Numbered from the stretch's first letter, positions 8,353 through 21,719 are shown. The stretch is DNA of 64,000 nucleotides from Phycisphaerales bacterium (GCA_023382935.1 JAHDXL010000002.1:124001-188000); one strand, 5' to 3'. Notes: a model not told the origin generated them from the sequence alone. Made by a program: numbers and translations.

Positions 8353-9193
8353 AGCAGCCTCCGCCCTCGGCGCACGCGTCATGGGCGCTTCCGGCGCCGT
8401 GTTCCTGCCCGCGGCCGACCGGCGATGCGGCCGTCTCCCCGCTCACCGGCCCGAACATCGCCTCGACATCATGCCGGAACACCTGCCCGAGGATGTGCGG
8501 CGTCAGGCCCGAGGCCGAGCCGTGAAAATGCATCGTCCGCGCCAGGCACGCGATGCGGTCCGACCCCGCCACCACCGTCCGCAACTCGTGGCTGACCAGC
8601 AGCACCGTCAATCCCAGTTCGTCGTGCAGGCGCTTGAGCATCTCGGCAAAACGCTGCTGCCCGCGCACGTCGATGCCGACGGTGGGCTCGTCGAGAATCA
8701 GCAAGTGCGGACGACGCGACAGCGCGCGGGCGATCATCACCCGCTGCAACTGCCCGCCCGACAACGCCGCCACCGGGCGATCGGCCAACGCCTCCAGTTC
8801 CAGCAGGCCGAGGATGCGGTCGATGTGCGCGCGGGCCTCGGCGCCCAGTCGGGCCAGCGGGCCCAGCGGCAGCGTCGCGGGCAGCGCGATCACCTGCCGC
8901 ACCGACAGCGGGGCATCCAGGGCCGCTTCGATCCGCTGCGGAAGATAGCCGACCAGCCCCTCGACCCTTGCCCGCTCGGGCGAAAGCCCGAACACCAGCA
9001 CGCGGCCGCGGTCCGGACGCAGCAGCCCGAGCACCAGTTTGAGCAGCGTGGACTTGCCGCCGCCGTTGGGACCGAGGATGCCGAGTTTCTCCCCGCACTC
9101 GACCCGGAGCGTGATGTTGGCGAGCACATCCTCGCCGCCATCGGGGTAGCGGTACGAGAGGTTCTCGGTGAGAATCGCCGGGTGCTCGCTCAT
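8339..9193 (-). CDS. znuC: Metal ABC transporter ATP-binding protein, ZnuC type
   Basis: 284 residues from the ATG at 9193 (MSEHPAILTENLSYRYPDGG). Walker A GPNGGGKST, signature LSGGQLQRV, Walker B LLILDEPTVGID and switch LLVSHEL are all present. The C-terminal extension is Cys/His-rich (HDACAEGGGCCGHH) and could bind metal, a plausible sensing or regulatory tail. The ATG overlaps the znuA stop (ATGA), and its end overlaps the znuB start. Confidence 0.93.
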   Translation of the reverse strand: MSEHPAILTENLSYRYPDGGEDVLANITLRVECGEKLGILGPNGGGKSTLLKLVLGLLRPDRGRVLVFGLSPERARVEGLVGYLPQRIEAALDAPLSVRQVIALPATLPLGPLARLGAEARAHIDRILGLLELEALADRPVAALSGGQLQRVMIARALSRRPHLLILDEPTVGIDVRGQQRFAEMLKRLHDELGLTVLLVSHELRTVVAGSDRIACLARTMHFHGSASGLTPHILGQVFRHDVEAMFGPVSGETAASPVGRGQEHGAGSAHDACAEGGGCCGHH

Positions 9194-10137
9194 GGCCGGG
9201 CGGCCGCCTCCGACAACGTTGCAACCAGGGCGTCCAGATTGCTCTCCATCATTCGCTCCCAGTCGCCCGAACCGAGCGGATCCAGCGTACCCAGCGGCAG
9301 ACCGGCCTGCTCGGCGATCCGCCGCGGCAGCGCCGCCGGCGCCTGCGGCTCCAGAAACACCGCCACCACGCCCCGCTCCCGCACCGTCCGCAGCGCGGCC
9401 GACAACTCGGCGGCGCTCGGGCCGGCGTGCCCCGACGTGGCGCTCAACGAAACCTCGTGCAGGCCGTAGCGCTCGAGCATGCGGGCAAAAGCCGGGTGCG
9501 CCGTCAGCACGCTCTGCCCGGCGAAGGGCGCAAGGCGCTGGGCATAGGCCGCGTCGATGGCCTTGATCGTCGCCAGCAGCGCGTCGCGCCGCGCGGCAAC
9601 TTGTTCGGCCAGCGCCGGCTGCGAAGGCCGCACCCGCTCGATCAGCATGGCCGCCGCCGCTTCCACAAACTCGGCGCTGAGCACCGGGTCGATCCACACG
9701 TGCATGTCGGCGTGCGAAGCGTGATCGTGTCCTGCGTGGTCGTGCCCCTCGTGCGCCTGGCCGCTGAATCCCACGTCGACCATCTCGGCGAAGACACCGA
9801 TCTGCTGGCGCACCGGGCGGTGGCGCTGAAACTGCTCGAGCGCCCCCTCTTCCATGCCCAGCCCGACCGCGAAGATGACGTCGGCCGTGCGGGCGGTGGC
9901 CACCTGCGCGGGCGTCAGGCGATGCCCGTGGGCGTTCTGCCCAGGCTCCACCAGCATGACGACATGGACCGACTCGGGCAACAGCGGACGGATGAGCCCG
10001 CGGATGGGTGGAATGGTGGCCACGACCACCCGCAGATCGTGCCCATCCGGGGCCTGCCCGCGCTGGCAGCCGCCAGGTCCGGCCGCCAGGGTCAGGGTGA
10101 GCAGTGTGAGAAGCGTGAACAACAGACGCGAATGCAT
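9190..10137 (-). CDS. znuA: Zinc ABC transporter substrate-binding protein, ZnuA type
   Basis: 315 residues from the ATG at 10137 (MHSRLLFTLL). The N-terminus is a secretion signal ending near GPGGC, so a lipoprotein is possible although the lipobox is poor. The mature protein has the cluster A-I fold pattern: VVATIPPIRGL, NAHGHRLTP, a His-rich loop (HEGHDHAGHDHASHADMH) typical of zinc binders, MHVWIDPV, TAHPAFARML and VAVFLEPQ. It captures zinc outside the membrane for ZnuBC. A perfect palindrome overlaps its start codon and could be a metal-regulator site. Confidence 0.9.
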   Translation of the reverse strand: MHSRLLFTLLTLLTLTLAAGPGGCQRGQAPDGHDLRVVVATIPPIRGLIRPLLPESVHVVMLVEPGQNAHGHRLTPAQVATARTADVIFAVGLGMEEGALEQFQRHRPVRQQIGVFAEMVDVGFSGQAHEGHDHAGHDHASHADMHVWIDPVLSAEFVEAAAAMLIERVRPSQPALAEQVAARRDALLATIKAIDAAYAQRLAPFAGQSVLTAHPAFARMLERYGLHEVSLSATSGHAGPSAAELSAALRTVRERGVVAVFLEPQAPAALPRRIAEQAGLPLGTLDPLGSGDWERMMESNLDALVATLSEAAARP

Positions 10138-10146
10138 TTGCAAATG
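10135..10146. promoter_or_regulatory. Palindrome CATTTGCAAATG over the znuA start codon
   Basis: A perfect 12-bp inverted repeat covers the znuA ATG. Its position is compatible with a Zur-like repressor site, but the sequence is not a textbook Zur box. Confidence 0.35.
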
Positions 10147-10286
10147 GTACGCCGCCTCTTCCGTCGGGGGCGACGGGGCGAGTTGGGCCGGGCACGCTGC
10201 GGACCGACCAGGGCCTGCCGGCGCGGCGGCCGCCCGCTCCCGGTGCAGACGGCCGGTCGAGTGGGGGCATAGACTTCTGCCCACAC

Positions 10287-10359
10287 GGGGCGGTAGCTCA
10301 GCTGGTAGAGCGCATCGTTCGCAATGATGAGGTCGGGAGTTCGATCCTCCTCCGCTCCA
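10287..10359 (+). tRNA. tRNA-Ala, anticodon CGC
   Basis: All four arms fold. Acceptor GGGGCGG pairs with CCGCTCC (one G-U), the D arm is GCTCAGCTGGTAGAGC, the anticodon loop is TTCGCAA and the T loop is TTCGATC. The discriminator is A and CCA is not encoded. Length is 73 nt. Confidence 0.97.
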
Positions 10360-10373
10360 CTTGTCCGCCACAG

Positions 10374-10393
10374 ACCCGCACACGCGGGTTTTT
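10374..10393 (+). terminator. Rho-independent terminator of tRNA-Ala
   Basis: Stem ACCCGC / GCGGGT with an ACAC loop, followed by TTTT. It lies 15 nt after the tRNA and before the tyrosine phenol-lyase gene. Confidence 0.85.
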
Positions 10394-10424
10394 GTTGTGC
10401 CCGCACCGCAAAGCGGACTTGTGA

Positions 10425-11969
<1,545 letters not shown>

Positions 11970-12054
11970 TCGGCGATCAGAGCCCGCGGGCGGCTGACAA
12001 CCGTCCGCGGGTGCCGTATGCTCGCAGCAGTCCGGCAGGGAGGGTCGCGGGCCG

Positions 12055-12948
12055 ATGGGAAGGCGAAACGGCACGGCGTGGGCATTCATCGCCTTTCCAC
12101 TGGCGATTCTCGCCGTCTTTGTGCTGATTCCCACCGTCGTCGGGCTCAGCCTGAGCCTGTTTCAGTGGAGCGGTGGGCCGCTGTGGACGCAGGCCGACGG
12201 CTGGCGCCTGCCCGTTTGGGTCGGGCTGGACAACCTGACCCGCATGGCCTCCGACCCGCGCATTGGTGCGGGGCTGCGCAACACGCTCATCTTCGTGGTC
12301 GCGTCGGTGCCGCCGACCGTGCTGATCGCCTTCGCGCTGGCGGTGCTGCTGGATGCCGAGTGGTTCCGCGGACGTGCGCTCATCCGCACCATGGTGTTCA
12401 TGCCCACCATTGTCTCGATCGTGGCGATCGGCTTCGTGTGGCGCTGGGTGCTGGATGACCAGGCAGGGCTGCTCAACTGGATCCTGAGCCTCGTCGGCGT
12501 GACCGATCCGCCGCGCTGGCTGGTCGAGGGCTGGTGGCCGCTGACGTGGATCATCATCGTCGCAGTCTGGCGCGGGATCGGCTTCTGCGTCGTGCTCTAT
12601 CTGGCGGCCTTGCAGGCGGTGCCCAAGAGCCTCTACGAGGCCGCCGCCCTCGACGGCGCCCATCGCTTCCAGGTCATTCGGCACATCACCTGGCCGATGG
12701 TGCGACCGATGACAGCCTTCCTGCTCATCACCGGCGTGATCGGCTCGCTCCAGGTCTTCGACTTGGTCTTCATCATGACCGGGCGCACCGAAACGCTGCG
12801 CACCACCGTGCTCAATCTCGAAATCTACCGCAACTTCACCTACGGGAGTTACGGGTACGCGGCCGCCATCGGCGTGCTCATCTTTGCGCTGACGGCCATT
12901 GTCACCGCCGGACAACTGGCTTGGTTCGGGCGTGGAGGAGCGCGATGA
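12055..12948 (+). CDS. Sugar ABC transporter permease, MalF/UgpA type
   Basis: 297 residues with six hydrophobic segments. The EAA loop is SLYEAAALDGAHRFQVIRHI, diagnostic of binding-protein-dependent carbohydrate importers of the CUT1 type. It pairs with the next gene (ATGA overlap at 12945) and with the binding protein behind it. No ATPase gene is present in the cluster, so a shared MsmX/UgpC-like ATPase encoded elsewhere is expected. The substrate cannot be named. Confidence 0.9.
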   Translation: MGRRNGTAWAFIAFPLAILAVFVLIPTVVGLSLSLFQWSGGPLWTQADGWRLPVWVGLDNLTRMASDPRIGAGLRNTLIFVVASVPPTVLIAFALAVLLDAEWFRGRALIRTMVFMPTIVSIVAIGFVWRWVLDDQAGLLNWILSLVGVTDPPRWLVEGWWPLTWIIIVAVWRGIGFCVVLYLAALQAVPKSLYEAAALDGAHRFQVIRHITWPMVRPMTAFLLITGVIGSLQVFDLVFIMTGRTETLRTTVLNLEIYRNFTYGSYGYAAAIGVLIFALTAIVTAGQLAWFGRGGAR

Positions 12949-13799
12949 GCGACTCAGCCTTCCATCGCCCGCCGCTGGTGCTGCGCATCCTTGCGCATGT
13001 GATCGCCTACGGCATCGCGCTGACGATGCTGGTGCCGTTCCTGTGGATGGTGCTGACCAGCCTGAAGACTGACATCGAGGCCGGGCAGCCGCCCACGCTG
13101 GCCACGCTGCTGCCTCAGCACGGCTGGCAGTGGGACAACTATCGCGCCGCGATGAGCGGGGGGCGGCTGGGCCACTTCTACTGGATGAGCATCACCGTCG
13201 CCGCCGTCACGACGGTGCTCGCGGTGACGCACAACGCGATGGCGGGCTACGCCTTTGCGAAACTGCGATTCTCCGGCAAGCGCATCGCCTTCTGGCTCAC
13301 GCTGGTGACGATGATGCTGCCAATCCAGGTGTTCTTCATCTTCGCCTACGTCATCTGCTCGTGGATCGGGTACGTCGACAACTTCCAGGCGCTGGTGGTG
13401 CCGTTCCTGGCCAGCGGCTTCGGCGTGTTCTACATGCGGCAGGCCATCTCCAGCGTCCCCGACGACCTGCTCGACGCCGCACGCATCGACGGCATGGGGG
13501 AGTTTGACATCGTCTGGATGGTCGTGCGCCCCATCGTCTGGCCTTCCATCAGTGCGCTGGGCATCTTCAGTTTCGTCAACTCGTGGAACAGTTTCTTCTG
13601 GCCGCTCATCGTGATCGATTCGATCGAGAAGAAGACGCTCCCTCTGGCCATCGCTGACCTGGCCAACAACATGTATTTCTCGGCCTGGCCTCAGACGATG
13701 GCGGCCGGCACCATTCTCGTGCTCCCGCTGGTCATCGTGTTCTTCATTGCCCAGCGTGCCTTCGTGCGCGGGGTGGCGATGACGGGAATGAAGGAATAG
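12945..13799 (+). CDS. Sugar ABC transporter permease, MalG/UgpE type
   Basis: 284 residues from the ATG at 12945, preceded by GGAGGAG and overlapping the previous stop. Six membrane segments. The EAA motif is DDLLDAARIDGMGEFDIVW, and the C-terminus AQRAFVRGVAMTGMKE is the usual ending of MalG-type permeases (RYFVxGLTAGAVKG-like). Second half of the heterodimeric channel. Confidence 0.92.
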   Translation: MSDSAFHRPPLVLRILAHVIAYGIALTMLVPFLWMVLTSLKTDIEAGQPPTLATLLPQHGWQWDNYRAAMSGGRLGHFYWMSITVAAVTTVLAVTHNAMAGYAFAKLRFSGKRIAFWLTLVTMMLPIQVFFIFAYVICSWIGYVDNFQALVVPFLASGFGVFYMRQAISSVPDDLLDAARIDGMGEFDIVWMVVRPIVWPSISALGIFSFVNSWNSFFWPLIVIDSIEKKTLPLAIADLANNMYFSAWPQTMAAGTILVLPLVIVFFIAQRAFVRGVAMTGMKE

Positions 13800-13810
13800 G
13801 AGAACGCGAC

Positions 13811-15298
13811 ATGCGAGCCTCGCTGGTGGTGCTGTTTGGTCTGGCCGCAGGCACGGCGGCGACGGTCATCCCCGGGTTTCTCACCGGAGGCACGGCGCGC
13901 GGAAAGGCGGCCGAGGGGCGCATTCCGCTCACCATGGCCGTCTGGGGCATGCCTTTTGAAGATCGCCTCTTCGAGGACACCTACGCGCGCGTGTATGAGC
14001 GCATCGCGCCGGTCGTCGTCGAATACCAGCGTCATGCCGACATCGCCGCCAAATACACCGCCTGGCACGCCAAGGGCGAGGGCATCGAGGTGATGCGCAC
14101 CGGTGTCGACTACTACCAGCAGTTCGTCGCCCGAGGCATGCTCGAACCCCTCGACGCCTACATCAATGATCCTCGCTTCGGGCTCGGCCCCGGCGGGCTT
14201 GACCGCTTTCCCGATCGCCTCATCGAGACGCTCCGCATCAACGGCAAGATCTACGCTTTGCCCGAAGACAACGCGATGTACGGGCTTTACTTCAACCGCG
14301 AGATATTCAACGCCTACAACGCCGCCCACCCCGACGCTCCCTTGGGAGAGCCCAACAGCGCCTGGAACTGGGACGACCTGCGACGAGTCGCCAAAGCCCT
14401 GACCGGCCGGCGCGGCGACCTGTTCGGACCCAATGACCCCAGGCCCAACGATGTCATTCAGGGCGTGGACATCGAGATCTGGTCGTGGCCATTTCTGAAC
14501 TTCTTCGCCCAGGCTGGTGGCGTGCTGTGGAGCGACGATGGACAAACCACTTTCATCAACTCCCAGGCCGGCGTTGACGCACTTCTCTTCATGCGCGACC
14601 TCATCGTTGATGGCTCGTGGAAGCCGACCTTCGGGCAGGACAGCGGCACCGGGCCTTCGGTCTACTTTCCCTCAGGTCGAGTGGCGATGTTGTACGGCGG
14701 GTCGTGGTTCGTCCCCAAGTTCGAGAACGACAATCCCACACTCGACTTTGCCATCTCTCCCGTCCCTCGCGGCAAGGTGCGTGCGACCATCACTGGCTCG
14801 GTGCTCTGGGCGATGAGCGTGCATGCGCCGAACAAGCAGGCCGGCTGGAGCATGATCAACTGGCTCGTCTCCGACGAACAGGCGACGGCCTACTGGCACA
14901 AGTTGCGCGTCGCGCCGCCCGCCAACCTGAGCGTGTTGGAGTCCGAGGCATTCCGTTCGACCTCAGGCCTGACCGATCCGAGCGCGCCCGGCAAGTACCT
15001 GATCCAGCCGATGCCGGAGGACAAGTTCGCAGATCGCGCTGCGTGGATGCTCGACACATGGCGTTCGGATCCGCAGACCGGCCAGGCGCCCGGCTGGATC
15101 GCGACCGGACTCTACCAGGACAAGTTGCAGACCGAACTGCAGACGGTGCTGCAGGATTACCTGCGCAACCCCGGTACGGTGGGGGGCGGCAACGGCATCG
15201 ACCCGAAGGTGGCGCTCGACCGACTGGCGCGGGCAGTCCACGCACACATCGACGCGGAGCGGTCGGCCAGGGGGCTTCCGGCCATCGAGCGGCGGTAA
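13811..15298 (+). CDS. Extracellular solute-binding protein of a sugar ABC importer
   Basis: 495 residues beginning with a secretion signal (MRASLVVLFGLAAGTAATVIPG). It carries family-1 binding protein features: YALPEDNAMYGLYFNREIF, FFAQAGGVLWSDDG, FPSGRVAMLYGGSW and WSMINWLVSDEQ. It starts 11 bp after the permease gene, so all three are one operon. The protein delivers an unknown carbohydrate to the two permeases. The mid-part is rich in Asp/Trp, consistent with an oligosaccharide site, but no specific ligand can be inferred. Confidence 0.88.
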   Translation: MRASLVVLFGLAAGTAATVIPGFLTGGTARGKAAEGRIPLTMAVWGMPFEDRLFEDTYARVYERIAPVVVEYQRHADIAAKYTAWHAKGEGIEVMRTGVDYYQQFVARGMLEPLDAYINDPRFGLGPGGLDRFPDRLIETLRINGKIYALPEDNAMYGLYFNREIFNAYNAAHPDAPLGEPNSAWNWDDLRRVAKALTGRRGDLFGPNDPRPNDVIQGVDIEIWSWPFLNFFAQAGGVLWSDDGQTTFINSQAGVDALLFMRDLIVDGSWKPTFGQDSGTGPSVYFPSGRVAMLYGGSWFVPKFENDNPTLDFAISPVPRGKVRATITGSVLWAMSVHAPNKQAGWSMINWLVSDEQATAYWHKLRVAPPANLSVLESEAFRSTSGLTDPSAPGKYLIQPMPEDKFADRAAWMLDTWRSDPQTGQAPGWIATGLYQDKLQTELQTVLQDYLRNPGTVGGGNGIDPKVALDRLARAVHAHIDAERSARGLPAIERR

Positions 15299-15365
15299 GC
15301 GGCGGCGCCCGACATCGGGTCGCGGGCTGTCAGTCAGCGCCGCGGTTCTTCGATGACAAAAGCAA

Positions 15366-15392
15366 CAGCCCCCGTCGCGGGGACGGGGGCTG
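15366..15392. terminator. Hairpin between convergent genes
   Basis: Perfect 11-bp stem CAGCCCCCGTC / GACGGGGGCTG with a 5-nt loop, between the ends of the sugar ABC operon and the PEP-CTERM-like gene. It probably serves both strands. Confidence 0.75.
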
Positions 15393-15423
15393 CGTTCAAC
15401 TCGGAGAGTCGAATCATCGCGGA

Positions 15424-16056
15424 TTAGCGGCGACGACGGATGGCCAAGCCACCCAAGCCGAGCAGCGCCAAGGCGCCCGGAGCGGGGACGATGGTCATGT
15501 CGAGGGTCAGGACCGACCCGGCGTGCCAGAAGCCGTCGCGGGCGTTCGACACGTCATCGAAGGACTCGAAGAACTCCAGACGCATCATGCCGTTGGCGAT
15601 GACCACGTCCGGGATTCCGTTGTCCGTCAGGTCGATGATGCCGCCCGACGAGTAGGAGCCCGTGCCAGGGTTGCTGAAGCCCGCACCGGGGTGCAGGTAC
15701 AGGCCGGGGGTGCCGCCCAGAGCGCCGAAGTTGACGTAGGCCTCGGTCAGCCACGAACTGCCGAGAGCGGTGATGGTCACGTCCCAGCCGATGCCGTGGA
15801 TCGTGGCCGGGCCGCCCATGTCGAACACGAACACCACGTTGTCGGGGTCGAGTTCGAGGTCCACCGAGTCGATGTCGCTGAGGAAGGTGATCGTGACGAT
15901 GGCGTTGCCATCGACGCGCTGCGTCGTGATGTTGGCATAGTCAGCCAGGTTGATCACGTGCTCAGAACCCGAGGTCTGGACGCCGGTGCTGCCCGAGATC
16001 TGGGCAGAAGCGGCGGCCGCGAGACCAGCAACAGCAATAATCGCGAGCTTCGTCAT
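15424..16056 (-). CDS. Secreted protein with PEP-CTERM-like sorting signal
   Basis: 210 residues. The ATG at 16056 follows GGAGAG and starts a clean signal peptide (MTKLAIIAVAGLAAAASAQ). The middle is a beta-rich, Asp/Gly-rich domain without a family I recognise. The C-terminus VPAPGALALLGLGGLAIRRRR has the three parts of PEP-CTERM signals (Pro motif, hydrophobic helix, Arg cluster) in the form usual for Phycisphaerae (longest run shown is split: VPAPGALALL and GLGGLAIRRRR). An exosortase-like enzyme would process it; none is encoded here. A promoter with a perfect TTGACA lies about 175 bp upstream. Confidence 0.85.
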   Translation of the reverse strand: MTKLAIIAVAGLAAAASAQISGSTGVQTSGSEHVINLADYANITTQRVDGNAIVTITFLSDIDSVDLELDPDNVVFVFDMGGPATIHGIGWDVTITALGSSWLTEAYVNFGALGGTPGLYLHPGAGFSNPGTGSYSSGGIIDLTDNGIPDVVIANGMMRLEFFESFDDVSNARDGFWHAGSVLTLDMTIVPAPGALALLGLGGLAIRRRR

Positions 16057-16397
16057 GTCTTCTCTCCAAAAAGGTAAGAACGTTCTTCTCTCTCTGCCGA
16101 CGGGTATCCGCTCCCGTCTCTTCCGACCCCCGCGTCCGACGAAGACGGGGAGCCGAACCCGTTGCTCTCCAAAGGAAACTCTCGTCTCTCCCACCCGCTC
16201 GTCGCGGATGCGACTCTCCTCTCAAGGCACAGTTGTACCCGATCTCGGTGGGGGGTGTCAACAGCAGTTTTCGATTCTGCAACCGAAATTCCGGATTTTT
16301 CTTCTGGGACCAACGAGTCCGACAAATTGGGGAGACTTCCCCGAGTGCGCCACCACTTTTCGCTGGGCCGTTCTTCAAATGGATGGACCGCGGTCGC
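16057..16397. other. Intergenic region with long 5' leader of the PEP-CTERM-like gene
   Basis: 341 bases. It holds the predicted promoter (16232-16261), a T/C-rich leader and a perfect palindrome AAGAACGTTCTT near 16076-16087. No coding potential is evident. Confidence 0.55.
16232..16261 (-). promoter_or_regulatory. Predicted promoter of the PEP-CTERM-like gene
   Basis: On the minus strand, TTGACA (16261-16256), an 18-bp spacer and TACAAC (16237-16232). The predicted transcript would have a leader of about 170 nt. Confidence 0.6.
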
Positions 16398-16970
16398 TCA
16401 GTCCCCGTATCTCTCGCGCAACTTCGTACTCAGCCTGCACATAAGTTGCACTCGCTCGACGTACCCGACCCAGTCGGACTGGGTGAAGCAGGTCTCATCT
16501 TCCCCTATTTTGGCGGTTGGAATCTCGCATGAGGCCCCGAGTTGTCGGCTTGCCAACGCCCGATAACGCGCGAGCGACCGATCCCCCTCCAAGGCTAGAA
16601 AATCAAAGTCTTCGTTGGCGAAAATCACCACCGGCACCCGTGTTCCACCACAAATGGGCAGTGTTCTCGCCCACTCCATGTGAACATCACGATCCAGAAA
16701 CCGGGTCTGGATCAGGTCAGGGCGTTCCCGCTCCATCAGGTTCAGGAATGGCAGTTGCTTCACGCAGTCGCCGCACCAGGTGCCGCTGATCGCGATGATG
16801 CGGAGTCGGCGAGTGAACCCGGCGAGCAAGGCCTTCTGATCGCCGGTCAAACCTAGACCAGCGGCAAAGTCGCGCCACGCCTGCTGGTCGGCCGGTTTGC
16901 CGCTGGCGACGTACTGGTCGTAGGGAAGCCCGGCCTCAAACTTCTCGCGCAGCAGTTTCGGTGTCAGCAT
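16398..16970 (-). CDS. Thioredoxin family protein
   Basis: 190 residues, ATG start, no signal peptide, so probably cytoplasmic. The redox motif WCGDC (W65-C69) sits after IIAISGT, and the cis-Pro is in GGTRVPVVIF. This matches the thioredoxin-like group with a long helical N-terminal extension (LLREKFEAGLPYDQYV). WCGDC rather than WCGPC suggests a more specialised reductase. Substrate unknown; no functional link to neighbours is apparent. Confidence 0.85.
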   Translation of the reverse strand: MLTPKLLREKFEAGLPYDQYVASGKPADQQAWRDFAAGLGLTGDQKALLAGFTRRLRIIAISGTWCGDCVKQLPFLNLMERERPDLIQTRFLDRDVHMEWARTLPICGGTRVPVVIFANEDFDFLALEGDRSLARYRALASRQLGASCEIPTAKIGEDETCFTQSDWVGYVERVQLMCRLSTKLRERYGD

Positions 16971-17246
16971 GGGGCATTTCTAGGCGTGGGGAACGACGAT
17001 GCACATATCCCTTCTGGCATCGGCCCGTGGCGAGGCGCTGGGGAAGGGGCTCGGGGAGGAAAAGCCGATCCGTTCGGATAGTAAGAGCACGGGAGGGTCG
17101 GGCCAAGTGGCACATGAGGAGCGGTCAGCACCAAACCCCCGCATCGGCTTGTTACCGGGGCGATTTGTATTGGTTGACGACGCACAAACGCCGCGGGCGG
17201 TGAACTACCGCGCTCGACTTTCTGGGGGGATGAGTACGCGCGGTTC

Positions 17247-18233
17247 GTGCACGGGCTGGCGGTTCGGCAGGCGACACTGAGGGTGTCGCCGGTGCTGGCG
17301 TGGCTTCTTCCGATCCTGTTCGGACTGCTCGCGGGGACGGCCGCCCGGGTGCTGGGGTTGCTCGCGTTCTGGTGGGTGTTCATCGGGCTGATGGGGGCGA
17401 CGATCGTCTTGTACGATTGGGGCCGCCGGCATCGATTCCGGTGGGCGGGAGAGGAGATGGTGCAGGTGTTCCTCGGAAACGGGCTGTGTCCGGTGTGTCT
17501 GTATGGGCTCTACGGCCATCGCGTGCAAGAGAGTGGAGTGGTTTGCTGTGCCGAGTGCGGAGCCCATTGGCGGGGCGAGCGCATTCTCCGCAGCGAGATG
17601 GTCGCCCAGCCGCCATCGGCGCACGTGGCGGAGTTGGCCTGGGGCAGGCGCGGGCTGTGGCCGCGGCGACGGGTCACAGACGATGAAGGATCCCCACAGA
17701 ATTTGCTGGATGGCGATTTCCGTCGTGCCTTGGCGATGGCGACGGACGCGGGGCACCGCGGGCGCCTGATCGAAGCCAGGACGTTGCTGCGGCACGGGTC
17801 GATCCCGCGGCGGGTGGTTGCCTGGGTGTTCTGGTTGTTGCTTGCCGGCTACTACGGCCGGTTCGGAGTTGCAGCAGTTCTTTCGGCCATTCCGCCGACC
17901 ACGCCGTCGCAATGGATTCAGATACTCGGAGGGCTGGTGGTTCTCTCGTGCATGGGGCTGGGCACCGTGGCGATGGTGAATCCGCACGGGCACGGCGCCA
18001 GCAAGGCGGCGACGCTGCGTGCGATGCTCACACGCCTGCTGTGTCCAGCGTGCGGGGCCGACCTGAGCGCGGTGAAGAAGGGGGAGGACGACAAGGTGCG
18101 CTGCCCGCGATGCCGGGCGTGCTGGAACGGGCGGCGGTTGGAGGTGCCGTCGGCACTGGCGTCGATGCAGTCGGGTGTCCCCGCGGCCGAGACGATCGTT
18201 TCCCTTCCGTTGCCGGATGCGGGCGGGACCTGA
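17247..18233 (+). CDS. Membrane protein with two zinc-ribbon motifs, unknown function
   Basis: About 328 residues from a GTG at 17247. The frame is open further upstream to 17178 (reading FWGDEYARFVHGLAVRQA) but offers no other start codon, so the start is uncertain. Two membrane segments lie near the N-terminus (VLAWLLPILFGLLAGTA and LLAFWWVFIGLMGATIVLY) and two more after about residue 190. Between and after them are CPVC...CCAEC and CPAC...CPRC pairs, each a probable zinc ribbon. I do not recognise the family. The next small gene also carries CxxC pairs and may be cotranscribed. Confidence 0.7.
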   Translation: MHGLAVRQATLRVSPVLAWLLPILFGLLAGTAARVLGLLAFWWVFIGLMGATIVLYDWGRRHRFRWAGEEMVQVFLGNGLCPVCLYGLYGHRVQESGVVCCAECGAHWRGERILRSEMVAQPPSAHVAELAWGRRGLWPRRRVTDDEGSPQNLLDGDFRRALAMATDAGHRGRLIEARTLLRHGSIPRRVVAWVFWLLLAGYYGRFGVAAVLSAIPPTTPSQWIQILGGLVVLSCMGLGTVAMVNPHGHGASKAATLRAMLTRLLCPACGADLSAVKKGEDDKVRCPRCRACWNGRRLEVPSALASMQSGVPAAETIVSLPLPDAGGT

Positions 18234-18238
18234 GCCTG

Positions 18239-18469
18239 GTGCACAGGCACGCGGTGCAGCGGTGCCGATGCGGATCGTGCGGGCGCGAGTTCGCGGTCCT
18301 TGAGAAATTGGTCGTCGATGGCGCGGTGGCGATGCGTTGCCCGCATTGCCTGCATGAGTCGTGCGATGTCATCGAGCGCATGCAGGTGCGGCGGTGCCCG
18401 ACGTGCAGGGTGTGCAGCGCGACGGGGCGGGAGAAGATCGTTGAAGGGGCAGGTCCGTGGTCGAGGTGA
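18239..18469 (+). CDS. Small Cys-rich (zinc-ribbon-like) protein, hypothetical
   Basis: About 76 residues from a GTG at 18239, 5 bp after the preceding gene. Contains CRCGSC, CPHC and CPTCRVC pairs, suggesting one or two zinc sites. There is no strong ribosome-binding site and the start is a guess. Its content resembles the ribbons of the upstream membrane protein, which supports a real gene. Confidence 0.5.
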   Translation: MHRHAVQRCRCGSCGREFAVLEKLVVDGAVAMRCPHCLHESCDVIERMQVRRCPTCRVCSATGREKIVEGAGPWSR

Positions 18470-18583
18470 GAGCGGGAGTCGAGTCGGAGCGATGGCCGAT
18501 GCGGCGCCACGCGCGAAGCGCAGCGACGCGCAGCGGCAGGCGTCCTGCTGCATCGCGGGCGTGCTGGACTTGGACCGGCGCTC

Positions 18584-21334
<2,751 letters not shown>

Positions 21335-21719
21335 AGGAAGGAAGCGTAGCGGAGCGATGGGGAGAATGGGCGCAGGGAGCTCGGCGGACGCCGATGTTTG
21401 GAACCCGTCCTACGGGTGGCGAGTCGGCTCCGTCGGCGCGCAATAATCCCGGGTTGTGCAGCCGAGTCTTCGCCTGGAGGCGAAGAGCGGGGGAACCACC
21501 GCCGCTTCGTGCGGCAGGGGCGAAGGAGCAACCGCTCCAGGCCACTTTCAAGGCCCAGCCCGTCAGCTCACCCCGTAGGCATGTGAAAGGGCACGAACGC
21601 CGGGCCATCCTGCGACGCCGCGTGCGTCGAGTCGGCTCCCGTCCGTGCGTGAAACTGGCGAAGCGCCGGGGCCGTCAGGACGGCGTCGGGCGGACGTCGC
21701 CACGTTCGGGCGGTTGAAC
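21335..21719. other. Intergenic region upstream of the K+ transporter gene
   Basis: 385 bases between divergent mutS and the trkH-like gene. It holds small hairpins such as CTTCGCC-TGGA-GGCGAAG near 21471-21488 and no convincing gene. No standout promoter was found by eye. Confidence 0.5.
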
